Shown here: positions 16,088 to 24,261 of the stretch, in pieces
Numbering within the stretch: position 1 is the stretch's first letter
How the letters are laid out: the number at the start of each line of letters is the position of its first letter
NCBI GenBank assembly: GCA_016220035.1
Contig: JACRIO010000093.1
Location: 1 to 38,557, forward strand
Length of the DNA: 38,557 nt
Source: Planctomycetota bacterium
GTDB lineage: Bacteria > Planctomycetota > UBA1135 > GCA-002686595
Direction: 5' to 3'
The notes under the pieces: model-generated
Told to the model about the DNA's origin: nothing
What the model saw: the letters and a program-made list of their open reading frames with translations, nothing else
Databases searched by the model: none
Translations under genes and position numbers: made by a program

Positions 16088-17176
16088 TCACCGTCGGAAA
16101 CGCCGCGCGAAGCGTTCCTCGAGCTCCTCGGCGATCTCCTCGCCCATGGCCGCCTTGGCGGCGCCGTCGTAATGGCCGTCGTCGGGGATCACGGAGAGGC
16201 GCCCCTCCGCGCGGCGCAGCGCGCGCAACGCGGGCAGGAGGTCGAGCACGGCGATCGAGCGTGCGTCGCAGGCCGCGCGCACGCGCGGCGTCGTTGAATC
16301 GACCGCGGCGTCGCGCGCCACGAGCGTCGCGAGCGGCAGGACGGCGATCAGCACTTCGAAGTCGTGGGCGCGGGAGAGCTCCACGAGACGGCCGAGCGCT
16401 CCGTCGAGACGCGTCCACGCCGCCTCCAGGTCCGCCGGCTTCGTCGCGGGCCACGTGCGGTCGATCCACGCGTCGTGGAGCTTCATCACGAGCGCGCTCC
16501 TGCGCGCGAGCTGGCGCATGCGCCAGTCGCGCCGCAGGTCGGCGCTCGCGGGTGCGTTCCAATCGAACACGATCGGACCGCTCGCCGCGAGCCGCCGCGC
16601 GAGTGCGTCCGTGTCGACGCGGTCGAGGTCGTTCGCGTACCAGCCGAGCACGACGACGTTCGGGCGGACGCGCGGGAGGAGCTCCTCGAGCAGCGCGAGC
16701 TCCTGCTCCGTGTTGTAGGAGCGGACGCCGCCGTTCCACACGCACGCGCGACGAGCGTCCGGTCCCGCGCGGCGCGCGAGCGCGCGCTCGAGCGCGCGCG
16801 GGAGCGTGTCCTCCTCCCCCACGCCCTGGCCGTACACGAGGCTGTCGCCGAGGACGAGCACGCGCGCGTCGTCCTCTCCCGCGTCGGCGTGCTCCGGCCC
16901 GCGCAGGCCGAGCGCGTTCACGGACACCTCCTGCAGGTAGGTGTAGTGCGCCGTGCCGGGCAGCATCTCGAACCCGCGCCGCGCGTTGGCGCGCACCTCC
17001 ATCAGCGGCTCGCGCTCCGGAACGGGCGCCCCCCACACGATTCGGCACACGAGTTCACCCGCGAGCAGCGCGCCCGACGCACCGAGGGTGAGCGCGAGCC
17101 CTCTGCGCTTCCATCGGCGGCGGCCGGAAGAAGAAGCGTCCGTGTGGTTCCCGACGGTCGCGGACATGCGTGGCAT
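16088..17176 (-). CDS. Membrane-anchored SGNH/GDSL hydrolase-like protein
   Basis: A 362-aa protein (start at 17176) with one N-terminal membrane segment (about residues 27-48, LALTLGASGALLAGELVCRIVW). It then has SGNH blocks: LVLGDSLVYGQG with the nucleophile Ser112 in GDS, the Gly/Asn block VVVLGWYANDL, and a C-terminal DDGHYDG with likely catalytic Asp/His (about residues 333 and 335). Such proteins act on ester bonds, often O-acetyl groups of surface polysaccharides. Substrate unknown. An in-frame ATG at 17194 and another at 17167 are alternatives; 17176 is preferred because a GAGG motif lies 4-5 nt upstream. It converges on the 838-aa lipoprotein gene (8-nt gap) and diverges from the glycosyltransferase, which makes a role in glycan modification plausible. 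Confidence 0.8.
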   Translation of the reverse strand: MPRMSATVGNHTDASSSGRRRWKRRGLALTLGASGALLAGELVCRIVWGAPVPEREPLMEVRANARRGFEMLPGTAHYTYLQEVSVNALGLRGPEHADAGEDDARVLVLGDSLVYGQGVGEEDTLPRALERALARRAGPDARRACVWNGGVRSYNTEQELALLEELLPRVRPNVVVLGWYANDLDRVDTDALARRLAASGPIVFDWNAPASADLRRDWRMRQLARRSALVMKLHDAWIDRTWPATKPADLEAAWTRLDGALGRLVELSRAHDFEVLIAVLPLATLVARDAAVDSTTPRVRAACDARSIAVLDLLPALRALRRAEGRLSVIPDDGHYDGAAKAAMGEEIAEELEERFARRFRR

Positions 17177-17283
17177 TGTCCTCGACGAAGGCACTCGGTC
17201 CAGCGGTCCACCGAGATCGCCGCGCGGCGGCGCGCAGGCCGCTGCCCGTGGAACGGTCGTGCGCCATCTGCCATCCTCCGCGC

Positions 17284-18504
17284 ATGAGCGCCGCGCGTGT
17301 CCTGGTCGTCAGCGAGAAGGTCCCGTGGCCCGTCGACGACGGCGGACAGGCGCGCACGTACAACGTCCTGAAGCGGCTCGCGAGCGCGCTCCCCGTGACG
17401 CTGCTCGGGCGCGCTCCGTCCGACCCCGCGCACACGACGCCCATCGAGGCTCTCGGCGTCGAGGTCGCGTGCTCCGGCCGCCGCGTCCCCGCCTGGCGCA
17501 CGCCCGCGTGGGCCGCGCTGTCCACGGTCACGCGCGCGCCGCACCCGATGGGCAAGAACCGGTCGGGAACGATGCTGCGCGAGCTCCGCGCCCGCATCGA
17601 GCGGGGCGGCGTGACGGCCGTGCACTTCAACCACCTCGACACGGCGCAGTACGTCGAAGCGCTCGGGCCGCTCCGCGCGCGCGTGCTCTGCGTGTTCGAC
17701 ACGCACAACGTGCTGACGACGATGTACGAGCGCTTCCACGCGACGGCGCGGAACCCGCTGGCGAAGGGTTTTCTCCACCTGCAGTGGATGAAGATGAACC
17801 GCTACGAGCGCGCGATCATGAAGCAGATGGACCTCGTCTGCGTCTGCTCCGACCTCGAGCGCGCGCTCCTGCGCACGTGGGGCGTCGACCGGGTGCTGGT
17901 CGTGCCCAACGGCGTGGACACGGACTTCTTCGCACCGGAGAGCGACTCGATCACCGCGCGCGCGACGCCGCCGCTCGTCGTGTTCACGGGCGCGATGGGC
18001 TACGCGCCCAACGCGGACGGCGTGCGGTGGTTCCTCGACCGCGTGCTGCCCAAAGTGCGGGAGCGCGTCCCCGGCGTACGGTTCCGCGTCGTCGGCAAGG
18101 ATCCGCCCGCCGACCTCACGGTGCGCGCGGTCGCGGGTTCCGTGGAGTTCACGGGCTACGTCGACGACGTGCGGCCGCACATGCGCGGCGCGTCGGTCTT
18201 CGTGTGTCCCCTGCGCATCGGGGGCGGGACGCGGCTCAAGATCCTCGACGCGATGGCGCTCGGACTGCCGGTCGTGTCGACGACGGTCGGTGCGGAGGGG
18301 CTTCAAGTGACGAACCACCACGACGTCGAGCTCGCGGACGACGCCGATGCCTTCGCCGACAACATCGCCGAGGTGGTGGCGAACGAACGGCGCGCGCGCC
18401 TCCTCGCGCAGCATGGTCGCGAGCTCGTCGTCGCGCGCTACGGCTGGGCCGGCGTCACCGCGCCGCTCGTCGAACGGCTCCGGGCGCCGGCCTCAGGGGG
18501 CTGA
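17284..18504 (+). CDS. Glycosyltransferase family 4 (GT-B fold)
   Basis: A 406-aa retaining glycosyltransferase of the GT-B fold. The N-terminal lobe opens with VLVVSEKVPWPVDDGGQARTY, a start typical of GT4 enzymes that bind the acceptor (GG motif). The C-terminal nucleotide-sugar lobe has VPNGVDTDFFAP, LVVFTGAMGYAPNADGVRWF and LRIGGGTRLKILDAMALGLPVVSTTVGAEGL; the usual Glu of the EA motif reads Asp-Ala here (ILDAMA). It probably adds a sugar to a lipid-linked or surface glycan in the cytoplasm. The N-terminal signature resembles sugar transferases found with PEP-CTERM/exopolysaccharide systems (TIGR03087-like), but no such locus is seen. Its stop overlaps by 12 nt the convergent end of the AAA+ fusion gene. 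Confidence 0.88.
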   Translation: MSAARVLVVSEKVPWPVDDGGQARTYNVLKRLASALPVTLLGRAPSDPAHTTPIEALGVEVACSGRRVPAWRTPAWAALSTVTRAPHPMGKNRSGTMLRELRARIERGGVTAVHFNHLDTAQYVEALGPLRARVLCVFDTHNVLTTMYERFHATARNPLAKGFLHLQWMKMNRYERAIMKQMDLVCVCSDLERALLRTWGVDRVLVVPNGVDTDFFAPESDSITARATPPLVVFTGAMGYAPNADGVRWFLDRVLPKVRERVPGVRFRVVGKDPPADLTVRAVAGSVEFTGYVDDVRPHMRGASVFVCPLRIGGGTRLKILDAMALGLPVVSTTVGAEGLQVTNHHDVELADDADAFADNIAEVVANERRARLLAQHGRELVVARYGWAGVTAPLVERLRAPASGG

Positions 18505-21500
18505 CGCCCACGCGAAGAACTCGTCGAGCGCGCCGGCGAGGACGCGCGCGACCTTCGCGCTCGTCCGCCCCGTGCGCCGGTCGCGCACGTGCGGATCGCG
18601 TCCGGTCGCGTAGCGCCGAACGAGGCGCGCGCTCGTCGGCGCGGGACGCGCGAGCCGCGCGGCGAAGAGCGGATGCAGCCGCTCCTCTGCCGCCTCGCGC
18701 GGCGCGGGACACCACGCGAGCACCGAGGCGCGCGTCTTCCGGTGCACGAGGCGCGCCTCGCACAGAAGGGCGCCGGTGAGGCGGTCGCGCGCGTCGCGCA
18801 AGGGCCGCGTCTCGCACGCGATCTCGGCCGACGCCGGCCACGTGTTCTCGCGCGGGATGCGCAGGACCTCGACCGCGACGACCTCGCGCTCCTCCTTGCG
18901 CCGACCGCGCGCATGCGCGCCCGCCCGCGCGGCTTCGCCCGCGCGCACGAACGAATGCAGGCCCGCTTCCGCCGCGAGCAGCGCGTGGGCCCCCGCCCCC
19001 GCGATCGAGAGCGCGAGCACGTCTTCGTTCGCGTCCGGGCCGTGCCGGTCGTCCAGCACGAGCACCTCGAAGCCCGTCCGCTCCTCCCACGCCGCGTAGG
19101 CGCGCGCGAGCTGCTCCACCGCGCCGAGCGCCGACGCGCGCGGCTTCACGAGGCGCACGACGAGCACCGCGTCGCCGAGCCCGTCGGCGGTGTCCTGCGC
19201 GAGGAGGTGCGCGAGCCGCGCGCGCTCGAGTTCGAGCTCGTCGCAGCGCGCGGAGAGCCGCGTCGCGTCCCGCTTGTCCTGCGTGCGCAGCGCGTGCTCC
19301 GCGAAGCCGCGCGCGTGCTGCTCGAGGACGTTCACCGCGGGGAGCACGGCGTCGATCCGGTGCAACTCGTCGAGCGCGAGGAGCGCTGCTGCGCGGTCGC
19401 CCCAGAACGTGGAGGACTGCGTGCGGACCACGAGTTCACCGCGCCGCGCGCTCCACTTCGCGGAGCGCGCGAGGAGCTCCTCCGAGGCCGCCGCGAGCCG
19501 CGTCGCGCGCGCGCGCACGCTTTCGAGGCTGGCCGCGACGGCGAGCACGGGCGTGTGCGCTCCCGCCGTCTCGCCCTCGACGATCTCCGCGACGACGCGG
19601 CCGTCTTTCGCGCGCAGCGCGACGAGCGCGTTCGGGCCGAGCTCGCCGCGCGCGAGAAGGCGCGCGAGCGGGAGCAAGACCAGCCGCTCGATCGTGCGCT
19701 TGAGCGGCCGCGCGCCGAGTGCCGGCGAGTAGCCCTCGGCGAGCAGGAGCTCGACCAGCCCCGGATCGACGTCGACCGCGAGGTTGCGCCGCGCGATGCC
19801 GCCTCGGTCGAGGACGTTCGTTAGCTCGCGCCGCACGATGCGCTCCGCGGTCTCCAAGGCGAGAGGCTGGAAGTTCACGACGCGGTCGATGCGGCCGAGG
19901 AACTCGGGCCGGAACGAGCGACGGAGCTCGCGTAAGACCGCTTCCTTGTCCGGCGGCGGCGGCGGCGCCCCGCCGAAGCCGAGGCGCGCTTCCGTCGGCA
20001 CCGCGGAGCCGACGTTCGACGTGAGGATCACGATCGTGCCGCGGAAGCTCGTCGTGCGCCCCGTGCCGTCGGTGAGCCTTCCCGCGTCGAAGACCTGGAG
20101 GCACAGGTCGAACACGTTGAGATGGGATTTCTCGATCTCGTCGAGCAGCACGACGGAGAACGGGTGCTCGCGCACGGCACCGGTGAGCAGGCCGACCTTG
20201 CTCGTGCCGCCCGTCAGGCGCTCGAAGGCCTCGGGCGTCGCGTACTCGCTCATGTCGAAGCGCAGGAGGCGGCCCGCGTCGCCGAACAGGTGCTCGGCGA
20301 GCGCGCGCGCGAGCTCCGTCTTGCCGACGCCCGTGGGTCCGACGAACAGGAGCACGCCCATCGGCTTGTGCGGGTCCTGCAGCCCCGCCTTGATCAAGGT
20401 GAGCAGGTCGAGGACGACGTCGACGGCCTCCTTCTGCCCCATGACGCGCGACTCGAGGAACGCGCGCGTGCGTTCGAGGTCGAGCGGCACCGCGTCGTCG
20501 AGGAAGTCGACCGGGATCCCGGTGACCTTCGAGACGGTGTCGAGGACGTCGCGCTGCGTGAAGCCCGCCGTTCCGGTGCGCTCGAGCACGGAGCGGAGCA
20601 GCGTGGCGCTGCGCCCCGGCTGCGCGACGCTCTGGAAGTAGGTCTCGGCCGATTCGTGCAGCGCGGCGAGCGCCTCGGCGTTGGGGAGGACGCCGTGCTC
20701 GAGCGCGATCGCCTCGAGGACGCCGAGCGTCTCCTTCCGGTCCGCCGCGCGCACCATCACGGTCGCGAACACGCGCGCGAGCGCGGCACTCTTGCCGAGG
20801 CTGCCGCGAAAGCCCTCGGGCGTGCTCTCGCCGAGGAGCGCGATCGAGCCCGACTCGAGCTCGGGCGCCAGCATCGACGCCATGTTGAGCTCGGAGTCCT
20901 CCGCGCGGCCGCCCATGGCGAGCTCGTGCGCGTTGGGCACGTAGAGCACGACCTTGCGGGGCGCGCGTGCCTGCGCCACGAGGTCGCGCACGCGCGTCTG
21001 CCACTCGCCGAGGTACTTCGTGCCCGCGAGCAGGTCCGACGGCGCGACGCGCACGACGATCCAGCCTGCGTGGAGCGCATCCAAGCGGTGCGCGAGCTCG
21101 TGCACGAGCGCCGTCTTGCCGACGCCGCTCTCGCCGAGGAGCACGGCGGTGCGCGCGCCCTTGCCCGTGAGCCTCTCGACCAGCGTGTCCACCGCGCGGT
21201 CGACGCCGTGCGCGCGCGGAAGGCGACCCGCGCGCGCCTCCGCGCAGAGGTCGAGGCCGAACGCGCGCAACTTCTCGGGATCGGCCGCGTCGACGACGGC
21301 GTCCTTCGCCGCCGTGGGCTCGCCTGCGCGCTGCTCGAGGAAGGTCTCGAGCACGGGGAAATCCTCGGGCCCCCGCTCGCGGATCCGCTCGCGGGCGCGC
21401 GCGCACGTCTCGACCGAAGGCTCCGCGAGGCCGGACGGCCAACCGCCGCCGAGCCGCTTCTCGAGCAACGCGGCGAGGCGCTGCGCGACGCGCCAGCTCG

Positions 21501-22032
21501 TCATCGGGTGTGCGAGCTCGCCGAGGAGCGCGTCGAAGTCGACCTTCGCGTGGACCGAAGCGAGCGCGTCCTGTGCCGCGATCTGCACGTCCCAGTCCGA
21601 GTCGTGCTTCATGCGGTCGAGCGCGAACGCGACGCACGCCGGCCGGCTCGCCGCCGCGCGCACCGCCGCCTCGCGCACGCGCCACGCGCGATCGAGCACG
21701 AGCGCGCGCACGAGCTCGTCCGCGCCGAGCGAGGGATCCTTCGACAGCGCCCACGCGAGCGTCCAGCGCACGTACTCGGACCTGTCGGACGCCATCCCGA
21801 GCGCGCGCTCGACGAGCCCGCCGTCGCGCCGCAACACGCACGCGCGCAACGCCGCGCCGCGCACGGAGGGATACGGATGCTCGAGTAGCGCGAGCACGTC
21901 CTCCACCCCCGCATCCGACGACGCCAACGCCGCCGCGAGCTGGTGCAGCGCCGTCCCGTGGTCGTTCTCGCGCGACGGCTCGACGCCGGCGGCGATCAAG
22001 TCGCGGACGAGTCCTTCGATGCGGGGGGGCAT
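18493..22032 (-). CDS. HEAT repeats - double AAA+ (ClpA/ClpC-like) - pseudo release factor fusion protein
   Basis: An 1179-aa single reading frame. Residues about 45-190 are HEAT-like repeats (HPYPSVRGAALRACVLRR, SEYVRWTLAWAL, AWRVREAAVRAA, DWDVQIAAQDALA). AAA+ 1 (about 275-480) has Walker A GESGVGKT (300-307) and the pore-loop-like KYLGEW (339-344), but its Walker B reads VVLYVPNAHEL (361-371), lacking the Asp-Glu pair. AAA+ 2 (about 515-820) has Walker A GPTGVGKT (565-572), Walker B VVLLDEIEKSH (627-637), sensor-1 TSN, Arg finger in FLGRID and sensor-2 GARPLKR, but no GYVG pore loop. No ClpB-type coiled-coil middle domain is present. Residues about 870-1179 match class-I release factors: FWGDR (876-880), a PCRF-like helical block, LSIAGAGAHALLAAEAGLHS and a terminal GRDPHVRDRRTGR...VLAGALDEFF. 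GGQ and the SPF/PxT codon-reading motif are missing. An LGF tripeptide (684-686) lies where ClpC has its ClpP-docking loop. ATG start at 22032. Confidence 0.85.
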   Translation of the reverse strand: MPPRIEGLVRDLIAAGVEPSRENDHGTALHQLAAALASSDAGVEDVLALLEHPYPSVRGAALRACVLRRDGGLVERALGMASDRSEYVRWTLAWALSKDPSLGADELVRALVLDRAWRVREAAVRAAASRPACVAFALDRMKHDSDWDVQIAAQDALASVHAKVDFDALLGELAHPMTSWRVAQRLAALLEKRLGGGWPSGLAEPSVETCARARERIRERGPEDFPVLETFLEQRAGEPTAAKDAVVDAADPEKLRAFGLDLCAEARAGRLPRAHGVDRAVDTLVERLTGKGARTAVLLGESGVGKTALVHELAHRLDALHAGWIVVRVAPSDLLAGTKYLGEWQTRVRDLVAQARAPRKVVLYVPNAHELAMGGRAEDSELNMASMLAPELESGSIALLGESTPEGFRGSLGKSAALARVFATVMVRAADRKETLGVLEAIALEHGVLPNAEALAALHESAETYFQSVAQPGRSATLLRSVLERTGTAGFTQRDVLDTVSKVTGIPVDFLDDAVPLDLERTRAFLESRVMGQKEAVDVVLDLLTLIKAGLQDPHKPMGVLLFVGPTGVGKTELARALAEHLFGDAGRLLRFDMSEYATPEAFERLTGGTSKVGLLTGAVREHPFSVVLLDEIEKSHLNVFDLCLQVFDAGRLTDGTGRTTSFRGTIVILTSNVGSAVPTEARLGFGGAPPPPPDKEAVLRELRRSFRPEFLGRIDRVVNFQPLALETAERIVRRELTNVLDRGGIARRNLAVDVDPGLVELLLAEGYSPALGARPLKRTIERLVLLPLARLLARGELGPNALVALRAKDGRVVAEIVEGETAGAHTPVLAVAASLESVRARATRLAAASEELLARSAKWSARRGELVVRTQSSTFWGDRAAALLALDELHRIDAVLPAVNVLEQHARGFAEHALRTQDKRDATRLSARCDELELERARLAHLLAQDTADGLGDAVLVVRLVKPRASALGAVEQLARAYAAWEERTGFEVLVLDDRHGPDANEDVLALSIAGAGAHALLAAEAGLHSFVRAGEAARAGAHARGRRKEEREVVAVEVLRIPRENTWPASAEIACETRPLRDARDRLTGALLCEARLVHRKTRASVLAWCPAPREAAEERLHPLFAARLARPAPTSARLVRRYATGRDPHVRDRRTGRTSAKVARVLAGALDEFFAWASAP

Positions 22033-22551
22033 CGCAACACGTTACCCGCGCTCCTCGGCGGAGAAAACGCGGGGCGCACAGCCTCGGGTTCGGGCGCAGC
22101 CCCGAGCCCGCGGTCCCAACTTCGATTGGGCGCACAACTCGCTTCGACCTCGAAGCGTGCCGGCACGAACTGGACCCGTCCTGGCCCGAAGCCGAATCCA
22201 CGTGCGTCCTCCGAGTCCGGCGAGTCGGGTTGCGGGCGCCCGCCCACGCAGGCGAGGACGAGGGCCGAGGAGCGAGCCGGTCGGCCGGGATCCACGACGC
22301 GAAGGGGGATCGCGACAGCGTCGCGCACGCGCGCAGCGGCGCGGTCGTGGCCCGTGAACGAAACCTGGCAAGGCAACCGAGGCCACCGCGGTCCGAGCCC
22401 GCGGCCTGCGCTTCGCGCCAGGCGTGTCACGCCTCCGGCCGGAAGCGCGCACCAGCCTGCGGAAGGACGCGTCCCTCGAGGAGCAGCTCCACGGCGGATT
22501 CCCATACGATGCTGTCGGGCGACCACGAGCTCCGTGCGATCGCTCTCGAAC
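22033..22551. other. Gene-poor stretch with several inverted repeats
   Basis: No convincing gene in 519 nt between the AAA+ fusion start and the transposase 3' end. Inverted repeats seen: CTCGGG (22082-22087) with CCCGAG (22100-22105); CCCAA (22114-22118) with TTGGG (22125-22129); a perfect 15-nt palindrome AGGCGTG-T-CACGCCT (22420-22434) directly followed by TCCGGCCGGA (22434-22443). The last pair lies about 110 nt from the REP-type transposase gene and could be a REP-like element. Upstream control signals for the AAA+ fusion may also lie here, but I see no clear promoter. Confidence 0.45.
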
Positions 22552-23226
22552 CTACCCCGTGCCGGCCGTCGGCGTGCCGCGCGGCAGATCGCGGATCGAA
22601 AGCAGCCCGCGCCGCCGCCACCCCGTGGTGAGCAGCCACGTGCGCGCCCTCGCGAGCCACGTCTCGCCGCCGCGGATCTCCTTCCAGCCGTCGAACCAGG
22701 CGGCCGACGTGCAGGGATCGAGGAGCTCGCTCACCATCGCGCCGTGCCTGCGCGCGTTGCCGAACACGTAGGCGAGCACGTGGCGCACGTCGCGCGGCGC
22801 CCGGAGCTCGCGCGCGTGGTAGCGGTCGGCGAACAGCGCGCCCGAACGCCCGAGGAATCGATTCACCGCGTGCGCGAGCCGTACGGCGAGCCCCTTCATG
22901 CCGCGCGCGAGCGCAATCTCGCTCTCCGCCTCGCACACGAGGTGCACGTGGTTCGACGCCGCGCCGTAGTGCACGACGCGCAGGCCGAAGCGTTCCGCTC
23001 CGTCGCGCAAGCAGACGCGGAGGACCGCGTGCACGCCGCGCGAGCGCAGGCTCTGCACGCCGTCGACGACGCGCAGCGTGACGTGCAGCGGATGCCGCCC
23101 CGACAACTTCGGCCGCAGTCGGTGCGGAACGAGCGGCCGCGGCGCGACGCGCTTGCGTCCCGCGCCGGGGCGCACGCCGCCGCGTTGCTTGAACTCGAGG
23201 GTCGACTGTTGGATCACGCGCTTCAT
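22552..23226 (-). CDS. REP-associated tyrosine transposase (Y1_Tnp / IS200-like, RAYT)
   Basis: A 224-aa HUH-superfamily single-strand nuclease. The N-terminus has the typical QSTLEFKQRGGVRPGAGRKR stretch. The catalytic His pair is in SNHVHLVCEAE, preceded by the strand FGLRVVHYGA, and the nucleophilic Tyr probably lies in LAYVFGNARRHG. RAYT proteins cut single-stranded DNA at REP palindromes and are usually domesticated single-copy genes rather than active insertion sequences. No flanking target repeats or partner genes mark a full IS. The ATG at 23226 is chosen; an in-frame GTG at 23238 would add four residues. It lies between two gene-poor stretches, consistent with an accessory patch. Confidence 0.85.
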   Translation of the reverse strand: MKRVIQQSTLEFKQRGGVRPGAGRKRVAPRPLVPHRLRPKLSGRHPLHVTLRVVDGVQSLRSRGVHAVLRVCLRDGAERFGLRVVHYGAASNHVHLVCEAESEIALARGMKGLAVRLAHAVNRFLGRSGALFADRYHARELRAPRDVRHVLAYVFGNARRHGAMVSELLDPCTSAAWFDGWKEIRGGETWLARARTWLLTTGWRRRGLLSIRDLPRGTPTAGTG

Positions 23227-23790
23227 CTCTCTATTCACTCGACGTCTCTACCCACGAACGGTGACCGAGTTTCTCGGAGAAGTTCGCGCGTGCGACAACC
23301 CGAACACTCGCGCGTCGAATGACATGCCTCCGATGGATCGGACACTCCGTCGCGCATCACGGCAGTTCGTCGTGATCGCGCGCGACCTGCGCCACGCACC
23401 TGCGCTCGAGCGATGCGAGCTTCGCGACGTCGCACACGCGCCCCTCGGTGCAGCGGCTCGGATGCGGTGCCGCGCGGGAACGGACTCGAGTGATTGGGCA
23501 GACACCTCGAGGTCCACCCGGACGTCGGAAGGACGACTCGACGACGAGCTGCGCTCCGGCTGGACCCCCGGGAACCTTCGCCAGAAGCCCCGGCGTTCGT
23601 GCACCCTGCCGACACACCGTGCCGACACCGCGCCGGCACACCGCGAGGCGGCTCGCGACCGTGGATCCATGGGAGCGTCGGAAGAGAGGGACACCAAGGT
23701 CGACGGGGGCGCAGAGACAGACGACCTTCAGTGCCTCCGAGTCCGCGTCGAGTGGCTGGTGGCGGGCGAGCGAGCTACGCTCCGTCGCGC
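23227..23790. other. Gene-poor stretch between transposase and lipoprotein gene
   Basis: About 560 nt in which all six frames have open stretches without protein-like composition or a recognisable domain. Base composition is less extreme than in the flanking genes. I see no tRNA, repeat array or clear terminator. It may be remnant sequence beside the transposase. Confidence 0.5.
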
Positions 23791-24261
23791 ATGGCGATCC
23801 TCCCCCGCCGAACAGCTTCGCTGCGCGCATGGGCCATCGTGACCGCGAGCATCGCGACGGCGACGCAACTCACCGGCTGCTTGGACGGATGTAGCCACCT
23901 CGCGCGTCCGGAGCGGACGAAGCAGACCATCCTTCCGAAGCACGTGATCGGGACTTGGAGCTACGGGTACGACGAAGCGCGCGTCGAGATCCACGAGGAT
24001 GGGACGTTTCACCAGCGAACTCGAACGAAGGACCGCAAGTCGATCCACGAGCACGACGGCCGCTGGACGTTGGACGGCGCCTGGATCGAGTTCCGACCCT
24101 TCTACTTCGACGCATGGTCGGGGCCCGACGAGCCCGACGACGCGGGCTCCTTCTAGATGACGGACTGGCGCGGGCCGGAGCTCGACATCTTCGGCGGTGG
24201 CGTCAACGACCAGGACTGCTGGAACCTCTGGACGCGTGTCGAAGCACTCAACCCGAAGTGA
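23791..24261 (+). pseudogene. Small lipoprotein gene interrupted by an in-frame TAG
   Basis: The first part (23791-24156, 121 aa) starts with a lipoprotein signal (AIVTASIATATQLTGC, lipobox LTGC) and then reads as a small beta-rich domain: GTWSYGYDEARVEIHEDGTFHQRT, HDGRWTLDGAWIEFRPFYFD. It ends in TAG at 24154-24156. The same frame continues at once for 34 more codons (MTDWRGPELDIFGGGVNDQDCWNLWTRVEALNPK) to TGA at 24259-24261. This tail fits the expected last strands of such domains, so the TAG probably arose by one base change from TTG (Leu), or is read through. The next ATG directly follows the TAG, so reinitiation is also possible. Function unknown. The last 14 nt overlap the convergent hicB-like gene. 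Confidence 0.6.

Noticed and set aside
10697-16297. An 1866-residue plus-strand open frame over the two large paralogues
   Set aside because: It is Arg/Ala/Pro-rich with no domain, in a different frame from two genes with signal peptides and clear paralogy.
18493-19425. A working RF2 gene with programmed frameshift
   Set aside because: The region is in the same frame as the AAA+ domains, has no GGQ or SPF motif, and shows no CTTTGA-type frameshift site.
18493-22032. Annotation of the AAA+ protein simply as ClpB disaggregase
   Set aside because: There is no coiled-coil middle domain, Walker B of module 1 and the pore loop of module 2 are missing, and HEAT and release-factor-like domains are fused on either end.
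22042-22452. A possible 136-aa minus-strand gene
   Set aside because: Composition is Arg/Gly/Pro-rich with no domain or ribosome-binding site; the region is better read as noncoding with inverted repeats.
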